Below, one piece after another: positions 24,041-35,433 of a stretch of 64,000 nt of DNA. A model generated the notes under the pieces. That model did no database searches and was not told the origin of the DNA. It was given only the letters and a program-made list of their open reading frames with translations. Where the stretch lies: contig NC_063053.1 in NCBI RefSeq assembly GCF_018812025.1, positions 13,806,623 to 13,870,622 of the forward strand. The letters are read 5' to 3'. The stretch comes from Megalobrama amblycephala. Lineage: Eukaryota; Chordata; Actinopteri; Cypriniformes; Xenocyprididae. The stretch's first letter is position 1; every line of letters begins with the position of its first letter. The translations under genes and the position numbers were made by a program.

Positions 24041-25920
24041 TTAAGTGTCCAAAAAACGCTACAACTGCAAAGTGCTATTTAACAAACGTCTGACATTTTG
24101 TTATGCCTGTTCAGGTTCATTAGTGATAGTGTTTCCATATGAATAGATTGCTTTGATATAGGCCTAACGAAGACCAGAGAAAAACACACTGATGAGCTCA
24201 TATTCTCAACAGTTACATTAAGCTGACTTGGTTTTAATGTCTTTGCCTTAAAATGTGGCATTTAATGAAGTGATGAAATGGTAAGAAATCTGGCTATTCT
24301 CCAACTAGGTCACTAGAAATACACTCATTTATGGCTCACAATATCTGCTAGAGAGATCAGAAGACTATATATCCTAACCATGTGTTATTCTGACTATACA
24401 GTAACACAATTCATGACATTTTATACAATATATGACGACAAAAATACGATTTACACACCGGGTCACAAATTCAAAATGGTCACGATATCAATAATTCATT
24501 TAGTTTTTTTGAACACGATAATGCGACTCATAATTGGCATTGGCAGCCTCCATGAGAATAGAGGCAGATATGAGAATAGACACGGATATGTCTGATAATA
24601 TGACATTATGCATGCGACGTCGACTGATGTTCACACAAACCCAAAGCGTTGAGTCTCGCGACGGTACCCGCATCTATGTAGTAGTATTGGTTAAATGCTA
24701 CACCTCTGCAACAACCCGTCATTATGCATGTTCATTCATTTAAATCCTTTTATCTCTGGCAATTTACAGGCACTTACCTCCGTTTGTGCCCGTGTCCACA
24801 GAATAACCCACGATATCTCACTATCATGTGCGAGATGAGATCAAATCAAATGCACGCGTTATATAAGGCAGCACTGCTCGTAGTGTATGCTGCTGCTGGA
24901 GATGATGAATTAAGACATAGCAGGTGCAGTCATCAGGGTTGCTGCTCTAGTAAAAAGTAGCCTCTGTGCAATGTCTAGAAGAGCAGCTGAATGTATTTAA
25001 ATGCATAATTTTGAAACTGTATTTTAAAATATCTAAATTTATAAATGCTTGAAGGCACACAATGTGGAAATCCGGTCTATTAGCAAATTTATGAACTGTG
25101 GCAATAGGCTAACTTAAATACTTATTTATTTATGGATATTTATGTCATGGAAATGGCTAGACAATATTCTGAAATGGTCCATTATGTTGTACAACCACAG
25201 ACCATGCAGTTTTGAACACAATAACACCATATATATTTATCTGTGCATCAGAATATTTAATTCTTGATTTAAATTCATCTTTGGGTATTGTTTTGTAAAT
25301 GTTCAGGTGCTTTTGCTTGCTTTAAATGTTCAATCAGTCTGCCTGTAAATGTATGGATCATGAACATGGATGACGAGACTATATATCTATACTGCTGTAT
25401 TTATAATCACAGATATTGTCCATATTAGTGTACTAAACAAGAGTCAATATAAAGAAACTAGAGAGGTCATTTGTAGTTAATATAAAGCAATATATAGAAA
25501 GCTTGTATGCATTTTGCTTACTTATGATGTGGTAACAATCAGTCAATGTGGTAACAACATTGAATATTAGAATTACAGATGCTGAGTGTTTTCAATTAAC
25601 TGCCATATTGCTTTTATTTTTACAGTAGAATACAATTCTAATTAATTTGCTTTGACACATAATTTTTGACTTTTCAGTCTGAGTTAAATCTCTTTTTTGG
25701 CTCATTTTGCCTGTAAAAGAAAACTTGCCTAATAATTCTGCACACCTGAATATAAGGCATTTTTCATTTCCAGCCTTCATGAACAATTATATATCACTTA
25801 TAAATGATTAAAAACAATATTAATAGTAGTTATTAAGATTGATGTGGATTGGAATTGGTAAAATGTGCTTGGGAAAAAAATATGATCAGAAAATCAACTT
25901 GCCTAATAATTCTGCACTCC

Positions 25921-25922
<2 letters not shown>

Positions 25923-25952
<30 letters not shown>
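25923..25952. repeat. (TA)n microsatellite
   Basis: About 15 TA units, in AT-rich intergenic DNA. Confidence 0.95.
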
Positions 25953-25956
<4 letters not shown>

Positions 25957-25984
25957 TTATTAATAGGCTATTATTCAATATTAA

Positions 25985-26445
25985 TATACACTCTTGTTTG
26001 GGGTCAGTAAGATTTTTATTCAGCAAGGATTCATAAAATTGATCAAATGTGACCATAAAGAGGTTTATAATGTGAAAAAATAGAAAGTTATAGAATTAGA
26101 AATAGAATTTTCAAATAAATGCTGCTTTTTTTAACTTTCTATTCATCAAAGACTCCTGAAAAAAAAAAAAAAAAATCTATCACAGTTTCCACAAAAATAT
26201 TTAGCAGCATTTATAATAATAAGAAATGTCTCTTTAGAGCCAAATCAGGATCATGTGACACTGAGGACTAATGGCTGCTGAGCAATCACGGGAATAAATT
26301 ACATTTTAAATTACAATAACAATATGAAAAAATTTATTTTAAATTGTAATAATATTTCACAACAATACTGTATTTTAATCAAATAAATGCAGTGAGCAAA
26401 AGAGACTCAAAAACATCTTACAGACCCCAAACTTTTGGTTAGTAG
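25985..26445. repeat. Dispersed 'GATCAAA-GTGAC' repeat, copy A
   Basis: Carries ATTCAGCAAGGATTCATAAA and a GACTCCTGAAAAA box near 26152, and ends in GACCCCAAACTTTTGG. Related copies lie at 29040-30135, 33710-33870, 41020-41240 (reverse) and 63125-63540. Probably a non-autonomous DNA element; class not assigned. Confidence 0.6.
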
Positions 26446-26941
26446 CGTATTTTAAATAGTATTTCACTTTTAAAAGCAGTTACATATATTGTAAACAAAT
26501 TGTGATACCCTCTATGTTACTGTCATGCTTTGACCAGCAGGTAGCGCCACAGTTACTGTACTCTCTTCCCTCCATCACAGTGCTTAAACAATACAAGTTT
26601 TTAATTGAATGGACATGATTCCACATAGACTAATGCAAGACAGGAACTTAGTCATAATCATTATGTTTTACTGATGGAAAACATAAACCAAAGAGCAGTA
26701 AACTATAACAAAATAACCCACAATCTTTCTCTAAATTCTCTACTGAGCAATCTACTACAGCAATTAAGTGAGGCGTTAAAAATTAAAGGAAGACATGATT
26801 TTTTTTTTTTCTGAAATGTATTACTGTTGCTATAGTACTGTTGCTAAAATTCCCTATTTTGAACCTCTTCTTTACTTGGCTGTCAAATCTATACCCAAGA
26901 GTATTTTAAATGTCTATTCAGTTTCTCAGTCAGGTTGTTCT

Positions 26942-28225
26942 TTAGTCCACCGCACCAGTGGTGCGAGAACAGCAGCCCGGGCGGCGCAGAGATCCCAGTA
27001 ACCCCTTTTTTCTCTTCTGGGTCGATCCTGAGCTGTGCTGGGATGTTGTCGTGTTTTGGCGCGTGAGCTTCGCCGCTATTCCCTTAGTCTCTTTGATCTG
27101 TATCTCTAGATGTTTCTGAATCGCATGTCCGAGTTCCTCAGGGTCGACCGAGGCCCCGTACACCTCCCAGGTCATGCCCTCGGCATCCCATTTCACCTCC
27201 CTCACAGGAGACTTTTGACTCTTTGACACCGTTTTCCCACTCACCGTTTTCTCCTCAGCCAGGCACACTTCTGGGAACACGTGCTGGGGATGTTCCTCAG
27301 AGTCCTGACCCACTTGCACTCCAACATCTCTCAGTTCGTTTTGTGAGGTCATGGTCTCCGCTTCCCTTGTGGTTTTTTCATGCACCCACTGTTGGGCGGC
27401 AACTGGACGCAACGGACCAGGCCAAGAGCAGTCCAGATTGCAGCAGCGGAGGAGTCGCTTACCGTCCAATCCGGTCTCGCTGACGGAGGAGATGAGCCGA
27501 GGAAGAGCGAGCAGGTTGTTTGCTGATACTTGACCCTTGTAGTTCTCCTCCATTCCTACCAAGTGTGGAAGCAGCTGCGCCGGGGCAGGAATGGGCTGTG
27601 GGTGGCAATACGCCGCAAATGTGTCTTCGACGGCTCCATGGTGGAAGTGTGAGTTACAACAAACAGCCTCTTCGAATTTGGGGCAGGTGGATTCTGGAAT
27701 GACTTCGCAGATCTGAATGAAGCCGTGTCTGGCTAGTTGAGTGGGGCTGCCCGACCCGCTACTTCCTGCTCTGGTGGACGTGGTCAACGTATTGCTCTGC
27801 TGAAGCGGCATTGCTTGCTTACACACTAAAGAAGGAAAGGACTGTGCACAAACATCCTGGTCTCGTCCTTGGCAAAAAGTGGCACCTGTTTCACAGTAGA
27901 GAGGAGAAGCTGTTGCCTCTTTGAAAATCTGCAAGCTGTCCGAGTGGCTTCTTTGTATTGATAACAGACTGCTCTCTTTTAGGTCCTTGTGAGGGGATAA
28001 GACATGTTCCCTGTGTACGGTCAGTGAACATGCATGTTTATTTTGATGTTGGTCAGTCAGGCTGCTGTCTTTGAGGTCTTTTGGGGAGAATGATGCTTCA
28101 TTGGAGCTCTTCAGGAGTACATCTTCAGGCTTCACCTCGGCTGAACTGCACTCAACTGTGACGACAGGGTCTGAGGGGATGAGGCCCACTGGTGGGAATG
28201 ACGCTGTGTGCCCAGTCTCTGCCAT
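26942..28225 (-). CDS. gprin2: GPRIN-family protein (G protein-regulated inducer of neurite outgrowth), probably gprin2
   Basis: One coding exon of 427 residues, length close to GPRIN2 and far shorter than GPRIN1 or GPRIN3. The start at 28225 lies 10 nt after a splice acceptor (TTTCCAG); the longer frame upstream of it runs into intron and a MITE and is not coding. Most of the protein is low-complexity Ser/Thr-rich sequence without a domain. The conserved GPRIN tail is at the C-terminus: VREVKWDAEGMTWEVYGA, DPEELGHAIQKHLE, then a basic stretch and LRRPGCCSR, with a paired cysteine typical of a palmitoylated membrane anchor. The family binds activated Gi/o/z alpha subunits at growth cones (family knowledge). 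A 5' non-coding exon at about 30880-30776 with its own TATA box completes the gene. The paralogue name is inferred from length and synteny. Confidence 0.82.
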   Translation of the reverse strand: MAETGHTASFPPVGLIPSDPVVTVECSSAEVKPEDVLLKSSNEASFSPKDLKDSSLTDQHQNKHACSLTVHREHVLSPHKDLKESSLLSIQRSHSDSLQIFKEATASPLYCETGATFCQGRDQDVCAQSFPSLVCKQAMPLQQSNTLTTSTRAGSSGSGSPTQLARHGFIQICEVIPESTCPKFEEAVCCNSHFHHGAVEDTFAAYCHPQPIPAPAQLLPHLVGMEENYKGQVSANNLLALPRLISSVSETGLDGKRLLRCCNLDCSWPGPLRPVAAQQWVHEKTTREAETMTSQNELRDVGVQVGQDSEEHPQHVFPEVCLAEEKTVSGKTVSKSQKSPVREVKWDAEGMTWEVYGASVDPEELGHAIQKHLEIQIKETKGIAAKLTRQNTTTSQHSSGSTQKRKKGLLGSLRRPGCCSRTTGAVD

Positions 28226-28280
28226 CAGATATCTGCTGGAAATTAATGAAAAAAGGAAAGTGTCTTTAATGTGAAAACTG

Positions 28281-28999
28281 GGAGGGGACATGTTCGGTTC
28301 ACTTAGTTTTGTCATGGCCATGACATATTAACTCGTGGGAATGTGATAATAAGCTGTGGCCACGAGTTCATTTTTTCGAGGTAAGGACATTCTTATGCTG
28401 TGGCCACGTGATGTAAAGTCGTGGCCTCGAGATCATATGTTGAGGGAACAACAAATTTTTTCTCATGGCCATGAGTTAAATGCGTAAACAACCTATGCAA
28501 CCACGACTTTACATCGCATGGCTACGACATAAGGATGACTTATTATGACGTTCCCACGAATTAATATCTCGTGGCCAGGACATTTTCAGTGCGTTCCAAA
28601 CGGGATATGTCGCCCTCCGAAGGGCACTTCGGAGTGAAAATAATCATGGCCGCCATATTGAAGGGTCGTTCCAAACGGAAGTGCTCAAAACTGGCCACTT
28701 CATAGGGCCCTTCGGAATGAAGGATTTCAAAGGGTACAACTGATGGACACTTCGGGGCCCCATGATCTTTTGCACAGGGAAGTTCTTTGACGTCACAGAA
28801 TGGGTACAGGAGGTTAGGAGTTCGAATTTTTTTAACCCCTACACCCTTTATCTCTTCGAAGCTCCCACTCCAGAGGGTAAACCCTTTGAAGGGATTAGGG
28901 CATAGAGATGAGCCCTTCCGAATGGAACACAGGGTTCATCACGTTCCCATGAGTTAATATGTCATGGCCACGACAAAACTAAGTGAACATGTCCCCTCC
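28281..28999. mobile_element. 719-bp TIR element in GPRIN intron 1, with a second element nested inside
   Basis: The ends are long imperfect inverted repeats of about 60 bp, starting GGAGGGGACATGTTC and ending GAACATGTCCCCTCC, continuing with TTAGTTTTGTC and GGCCATGACATATTAACTC on both arms. GAAAA flanks both sides a few bases out. The middle (about 28591-28930) has its own ends, GTGCGTTCCAAACGG and CCGAATGGAACAC, so another MITE appears nested in it. The related intron copy at 33640 lacks the element and shows the empty site. Confidence 0.75.
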
Positions 29000-29039
29000 G
29001 GTCACCGTAGAAAAGCCTGGAAAACAACATGGGTTGGAT

Positions 29040-30135
29040 TAACTAAGCAGCTACTCCAATCAAAATTTAAGAAATTAATACTTTTATACAGCAAAGATGC
29101 ATTAAATTGATCAAAAGTGACAGTAAAGACAGTTATAATGTTACTAAAGATTTCTGTCAGATAAATTAACTTTCTATTCTGATCTAAAAATGTATCACAG
29201 TTTCCATAAAAATGTAAAGCAGCACAACTGTTTTAAACATTGATAATATAAGAAATGTTTCTTGAGCATCAAAGCAGCACATTAGACTGATTTCTCAAGG
29301 ATCATGTGACACTGAAGACTGAAGTAATGATGCTGAAAATTCACCTTTGCCATCACAGGAATACATTGCTTTTAAAAATATATTAAAATAGAAAAAAGTT
29401 ATTTTAAATTGTAATAATATTTCTGTTTTTATACTGTATTTTTGTTTCTGTTTCCACCTGGTATTAAAATGCGTTTTGGTCGATCGGATCACAAGTGGAC
29501 GGTGCTAAATAAAGGTGTAAATGGGATGTAAAAAGTTTTGAGCTTGACCACTTCCAAAGGTAGTCAAAAACGCAAAAACGCAACAGCCACTAAAGACCGC
29601 CTACTGACCTAATGCGTAAACAATATGGGAAGCGCGTGAGCCAGACAGGATTTAAACTTTGTCAGCTGAAGACCCAAGTTTGGTTTGAAGATGAAAACGT
29701 ACCAAGCACAATGTTCTCTCATCATTCCTGATTTCTAACACACACTCATAGCGTTCGGCGTGGTCTCGCGGCTGTTAGAGCACAAATGATAGCCGATGCT
29801 CTCCGTATATTTTTCAGTCATCTCTAGGCATGTTCATATGTAAACTGCACAAGCTTATTTTGTCAATTAGTTCGAAAGATCTGAGAAAAAAAAAAAAAAA
29901 AAAAAAGAAACGCTCATACATTTACCCACCCATAGACCCTCTCCTCGAAGAAATCAGGACAGAAGTGGTTGAAAGTGGACAAAAGAGATAGATTAAATAC
30001 CAGGTGGAAACGGGTACGTGTCTCCCTCTTCCACTTGTGATCCGATCGACCAAAACGCATCTTAATACCATGTGGAAACAGGGCCTAAATAACTTTCAAA
30101 TTCATTAAACAATCCCAAACATTTGAAGAGTACTA
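29040..30135. repeat. Dispersed repeat copy B, interrupted
   Basis: Starts TATACAGCAAAGATGCATTA and contains GATCAAAAGTGACAGTAAAG. Continues after the TIR element at 30082 with AACTTTCAAATTCATTAAAC. Confidence 0.55.
29449..30081. mobile_element. TIR element with ~60-bp inverted ends
   Basis: CTGTTTCCACCTGGTATTAA at left is mirrored at right by TTAATACCATGTGGAAACAG, and both continue with ATGCGTTTTGGTCGATCGG and ATCACAAGTGGA. The 633-bp element sits within copy B of the dispersed repeat, splitting it. No ORF. Confidence 0.75.
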
Positions 30136-30775
30136 TATATATATCTTAAGACACTACCTATTTGTCTTGTGGGAAGCCAGCTGTTTCTAAGGGTCTCAAT
30201 TCCACAGTGGTTATTTTCTCACTCTACTGTCCCTATATGCATTCATTACAATATATGTGGTGTTGTTATAGAAATTGTAAAGAACCAGCCAAAACAAGAC
30301 TGTTTGGTACTTTTGGTACAGCTTTCTTAAAGTGGTCCGTCACCTGTTTTTCCCCACTATTCCAGGCTTTGATTTGGTTTTTAGTGATATATTTCGTTTG
30401 TGATATATTAACAGATGAGAAAATAACATCTATAGTCTTGCAACAAATTATTTGCATTAGACATCGTAAATAACTTCAAATTAGAACATGCTCAGAATTT
30501 AGATTATAATTCTAAATGTTCAAATTATAATGTTTGTTTTTACTTTTAGAGTCTTTTATAAATGATAATAAGTTCTGTCACACATGAAAAGAATGTGCTA
30601 TAATAAAACAGCCTCGCATTATTAATTAATTCAAGGCCTGAGTGCATTTTTCTTCCATTAAATCCAAAAATACCTGGCTGGCAAGGTGAGAACTCCATCC
30701 TGTGCACCTAAACCCATCCACACACATACATCAAAAAACAATGGCAGACAGTTTTTTCAAAAAAGAAATGCTTAC

Positions 30776-30880
30776 CTTGTGTCCCGTTCACAGATGAAGC
30801 TTCCTTTTTAATGTCTTCTCTGCCCCGTCTTTACCTGTCCACTCTCTCTTCAATGGTCTCTGCGGTCATCCCAGACTCCC
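30776..30880 (-). other. gprin2: Probable 5' non-coding exon of the GPRIN gene
   Basis: The donor CAAG|GTAAGC (complement of 30771-30779) follows a short non-coding stretch. A TATA box lies at 30904-30912. The start near 30880 is estimated from the TATA position. Splicing to 28235 would place the ATG 11 nt into exon 2. Confidence 0.5.
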
Positions 30881-30903
30881 AAGGGTGCAGCGTCAGTCCA
30901 GGT

Positions 30904-30912
30904 CCTTATAAA
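30904..30912 (-). promoter_or_regulatory. gprin2: TATA box upstream of the GPRIN 5' exon
   Basis: TTTATAAGG on the minus strand, about 125 nt upstream of the predicted exon 1 donor. Confidence 0.5.
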
Positions 30913-30913
30913 G

Positions 30914-32210
30914 GCAGAATCCGTCGGCATATCTCTCCATCACACGTCACCCATCCTGGCCCTTGTCCTCTCCTTCAGCATCCCCACTCCAGCAGTGAAA
31001 AAGATGGAGGGAGCTTCGGGATTATACTCGTCTTTCATCTGATTACAAACCAGCCTCAGTCACATCTTCAAATCCCCAGGCAGGAGAGTGCGTATGTGTG
31101 TATGAGAGAGAGAGAGAGAGAGATGAAGGGGGAATGTGTGCGCCTGTGTTTGTGTGGGTGTTGTGGGGAAAGACTATGTGTGTGATGTGGTGGAGGGCTG
31201 AAGGAGATTGGATACTAAGAGGAGGAGAATATGGAGATGAGGAGGTGCAGCAGTGGTTAAGCCACCGGCATTGGTGCCACTTCATGCATCTGACAGAGAA
31301 TAAAGGGGAAACTTATGAATGAATGTGAAGGAAATCAGTGGATGGACAGCCAAATTATCTCTCCCTCACTCCCTCCCCCTCGTCTTCAAATGCCCTCACT
31401 ATCTGTTATGAACGAGCGTACAGACACAAACACAATGGGAATGTATTTCTGTCTTTCACCTCTTTCTTTATAAAGTGCCACTCCCTCTCTAGGTCTCTGT
31501 GGCTTAACCATCATTCTCCCCCTGTTGCTATGGAAACAACATTTCTCAATGGGGCTGAGATGAATCTTCTTTTATTCGTAATACTGTGATATTACGTATT
31601 GTCTCTCTCTATGTACACAGACTACTATGGGATCACTAAAATGAAGTGTAAATAATGAACACTGGTGCCTCTGAGAGACATTTGTGGGCAAACAGTTCAT
31701 TCAACAGTTTATTACTTGTTTTCAGGGTGCTCTAGGCAAAAGACTATCTATCTAACCATCCATCCATCCATCTGCACGATATATCGTTTAAGCATTGAAA
31801 TCGTGATGTGCGCAAGATGGCGCGAAAGAGAGCTCAATTCTAAACGTGCGGCTATTTTCTGTGCACATACGCATACACACACAGAGCCATGCAGATGCAC
31901 GTGAAAACCGAATGACGTCCACTTACGTGTCTATTTGGACACATGCATGCAAAAAAATGGTCAAAATGCACAACATCGAGTATCCTCGTAAACACAGTAG
32001 CTTATGGCTTAGGTGAACTAAACAATTGAGAAAAAAAAATGGACGTGTAACAGTATTTTGGATCCACGCATTCTGTATTAAAGTGACGGCAGCCTAATAT
32101 TCCTGCTTCTTTTTGTCTCATGAATGTTTATCAAACAACAAAATATAAAGAGAAAAATCACTTTTGTAGTTTTAACACAGATTAATTATATTTAATTTAT
32201 ACAGTGCACT
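30914..32210. other. Intergenic DNA upstream of the GPRIN gene
   Basis: No gene seen. Contains a (GA)n tract at 31104-31121 and CT-rich DNA at 31350-31380. Any further GPRIN promoter elements would lie in its first few hundred bases. Confidence 0.35.
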
Positions 32211-32433
32211 GATAGCACACGTACATCTTGGAGACGTCTATTTCATGTTTGTGTTTACGTCTAGAAGACATCAAATATGTCAAATAGACGTTTAGATGTC
32301 TTAAAGATATTTATGATTTAGAATGTATGTAAAACTGACAACTTAAAGATGTCTATCAGATGTTTGTAAACAGCAGATGCTTTCCAGATGAATTGATCTT
32401 TAACAGACATCTTGCAGATGTACGTGTGCTATC
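32211..32433. mobile_element. 223-bp MITE rich in AGATGTCT words
   Basis: Ends GATAGCACACGTACATCT and its inverted copy AGATGTACGTGTGCTATC, an 18-bp perfect TIR. The interior repeats AGACGTCT/AGATGTCT-like words in both orientations. No target duplication could be recognised. Confidence 0.75.
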
Positions 32434-32660
32434 TAAGATTATTCAGTTTATTCAATTTTTCATATTTGATTATTCAATTTCTGTACCTGAATACTGTTAG
32501 ACTCACCTGAAAAATATAAAACACTATTTATTTCATTTGTAACTTTGTTCTATTATATTTATATGCTTGTAATTTGTTCATTATTTTCTATGTGTAAAAA
32601 AGTAATGAACAAATTACAAGCATAGCATAGAAAAACAAAATATCGCAATGTCAATTTTTT

Positions 32661-32661
32661 C

Positions 32662-32712
<51 letters not shown>
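32661..32712. repeat. (CTAT)n microsatellite
   Basis: Thirteen CTAT units, slightly degenerate at the right end (CCATCTGTC). Confidence 0.95.
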
Positions 32713-33599
32713 CATCTGTCATCCATTCATCTATCAGTGTTGCAGAAGGAGAGAAGCCCCAAGACACAACATCTGGAGAGGAGTGTGATCAGAAGCACAG
32801 ATTAAATACAGAAACAGACGAAGAGAGAGAAAACAAGCTACAAAGCAGCCGACAACAATCATCAGTCTTGTATAAGGATTGATGCTTTCTTTTGTCAGTG
32901 TGTTAAAGATGGATGTGGCCACTATTGATGTGGCCATTTTTCAAAATGAAATTGGGCTTTGCTTGTGCTGCTGACACAATTTCGAGGGTTTTTCTGAACA
33001 ACATCACAATAAAAGGCTGCGGCAAAAGAGGTGCTCTAACCTTATTTACAGAGAGTTTCAAATTCTGCTCTGTAAAATGTAGACAAAAACTGCTACATGC
33101 TCAAAGAGTGCATTCTGAGCTGCATTGTTGATAAGAAAACACTGCTGGCCAGGCAATGGAGGGTAGCAGATAGGAACAAGGTTAAGCAATGTAACTGTGT
33201 CTAATAAACAAAGGAACTGCTGACACCCATTCAGTGAGACAGGACAGGACAACAAGACAGGAAAAGAAAGAGTCCCAAAAAGACTTAAAATAATAAGCAC
33301 CTTTACAAATTGGTCTCAAATTGATCTGAATACAAATGTATTAAGAAGAAAGAAGGGAGTTACTGGATGCACATTGATATTTTTAAGCACATATGGATAA
33401 ATATATATATATTTGGTGCACAAAATTCTACAGTGTATGGAACACACACAAATCTAGCAGGATTAAATATAATAAAACCCACTTCATCCATAATTTTCAC
33501 AATAAAATGACCTATTCCATCATTTTCCATATGTGATCTTTGATCTTTGTGTCTTACACAAATATGTAACTTAACAGAGAGAGTGGTGATTTCTACTTC

Positions 33600-33870
33600 T
33601 GGCATCATATATCTGCTGAAAGTGAATGGGAAAAAGGTTTCTTTATTGTGAAAAGCCTTGAAAACAACATGCAGTGTATTAACTGAGTTACTGTAATCAG
33701 ATTAAATTAATATTTTTATTCAGCAAAGATGCAATAAACTGATCAAAAGTGACAGTAAAGACATTTATAGTGTTACTTGAGATTTCTACTTTAAATAAAT
33801 GCAGTACTTTTGAACTTTTTGTTCTAATCTAATTCTGAAAAAATAGATAAATGCAGCCTTGATAAGCAAG
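33600..33870 (-). pseudogene. Partial duplicate of GPRIN intron 1/exon 2 border
   Basis: On the minus strand, TTTCAGCAGATATATGATGCC copies the splice acceptor and start codon of the GPRIN coding exon (TTTCCAG/CAGATATCTGATGGC, 28236-28223). The flanking intron text (GTGAAAAGCCTTGAAAACAA) and the adjoining dispersed repeat (33710-33870) match 29005-29200. Similarity stops at the ATG: no GPRIN coding sequence follows. It looks like a decayed partial local duplication. Confidence 0.55.
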
Positions 33871-34753
33871 TTATATGTGAATTAAGAGTGGTGGCACTAA
33901 AACACTTTTTTTAATTCTGGTAGAATCAGAAACACTTCAATATTAAATCACATTCGAAACTATAATATTCAGACTGGAGCTCACCAAAATTATTTTAACT
34001 AAAGCAGGCCCAGTGGTAAAATAGTAAAAAATTATTCTCACTGTCACTTTTTTTTTTTTTTGGTGAATAATCATTTACGCCGACTATGATCATTTTCTAC
34101 TGACCTTGCATAGGACTTTAGTCCTTTGGTGGTCCTGGGTCCTCGTGCCTGTCTCAGGTTGTTTAATGGGACTCTGAACTTTCTCTTATGAAAGATAGTC
34201 CTTCAAGTATGAGTCATGGCTGTTCCAAAGGGCACTACTGTTTCATGTCTCTTCCCCTGGAGCATTTTTTCCTGTCCACTGTTCACACGACTACCTGAAC
34301 TCCAGCCACACCCACAGCGGCATGTTTACATTCTCACCTTCAGACGTTAAAGTGTCAATACCGACCTTTAGCTCAATTCATTCAGTACTGCCGCTCCCTA
34401 TCAGAAACATTACAGTTTTTTTTACAATCGCTAGGACACATCTGTAAATACTAAGGTCACTTTTTCAAAATTCTTCACACAGTTCACCTTACTTGGCACA
34501 GTAGTTAATTTCACATTCAAAATGCAGTAAAACTACTAAAACACTTCGTACATGTCTCAAAATTAAGCCATTCTTCCATAACACTAGCGAAGCTTGACAC
34601 TCAACAAGCACACTTTGTCACTCATAAAACAACGATCTAAAAAACACTAAAGCATGTACTACAGTAGCATTACACAATGTTTTCTTTTGTCAAATTTCTT
34701 TACGAAACAAAAACGGCAGCTCTCTACTGTTTAGAATTCACTGCAGTATATGT

Positions 34754-35068
34754 TACTGTCAGGGTTATGTTTTGTTCTGTTAGTTTAATTTGTGTTTCAT
34801 TTGGTTTTCCCTGTTCCTGCTTTGCCTCAGTTCTCATTCATTGTTAGTTGCCTAGGTTGCTAATCAAGTTACAAAACTGTTCTGTTATGTTGATTAGATC
34901 CTGGTGTATATATCTCTTTAGTTTTCCCAGTTCTGTTTGTTGTCGTTAATGTTTATGTGTTGTTAACTCTCAATGTTCATTAAAGTCTCCAGTTTCCTGT
35001 TATTCCTGTTTTGCTCTTCTTTGGATTTATCTACACAGCCTACATGTGGTCCATGTTTACATTACAGT
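34754..35068 (+). mobile_element. LTR- or SINE-like retroelement remnant
   Basis: Starts TGTCAGGGTTATGTTTTG and ends TTTACATTACA, with AATGTTCATTAAAGTCTCC near the 3' part. The start resembles 52798-52950 (TGTCAGGGTTTTTGTGTTTG), so the two belong to one family. TG...CA ends suggest a solo LTR; no clean target duplication was seen. Confidence 0.35.
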
Positions 35069-35433
35069 ACAAAATTATTCCTAAGTCTCCTTTAGTATAG
35101 ATGGTAATGAAATTGAAAGACTTACATCTGTGTAGGTGTTCAGCTACATCTAATTGTTTTTATAGCATTTCATTTTTTTAGTGTCAGAATATATTTCAAT
35201 ATGGTATTACTGTAGAAATTATCTTACTCCATTTTGTATTATGTTATCGTTTTGAACTTAAGTTTTGAAAAGAGTATGTAAATGTGCAAATTGGCCTGTA
35301 GGTAGGTACATAGATTTTGGCAGTGGTTGTTTAAGTGAGAAAAGAATTCTTGTCATTTGAAAGACGTAGTTATTTTGTGTCAAGGCAGTGATAAATGATC
35401 CACAGTTTAGCCCATAGACTGTTGACGTGCTCA

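Larger units (their letters stand above)
21974..26941. other. Intergenic DNA upstream of sprn, repeats only
   Basis: It should contain the non-coding first exon and promoter of sprn, which I could not locate. Identified pieces are a LINE tail (22860-23575), a TTAA fold-back (23762-24040), a (TA)n run (25923-25952) and a dispersed repeat copy (25985-26445). The rest is AT-rich without convincing ORFs. Confidence 0.4.

Noticed and set aside
24850..24960. TATATAAGG as a plus-strand promoter
   Set aside because: No exon, ORF or polyadenylation context follows that can be defended.
28226..28321. Upstream extension of the GPRIN frame starting MAMTKLSEP
   Set aside because: It runs through a splice acceptor and into the TIR of a MITE. 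The start at 28225 is better.
30162..30473. 103-codon plus-strand ORF
   Set aside because: Hydrophobic but without domain similarity, and lying in repeat-rich intron DNA of the GPRIN gene.
33360..33608. Minus-strand ORF MMPEVEITTLSV... as a coding gene
   Set aside because: Only its first codons lie in the duplicated GPRIN border; the rest resembles nothing known.
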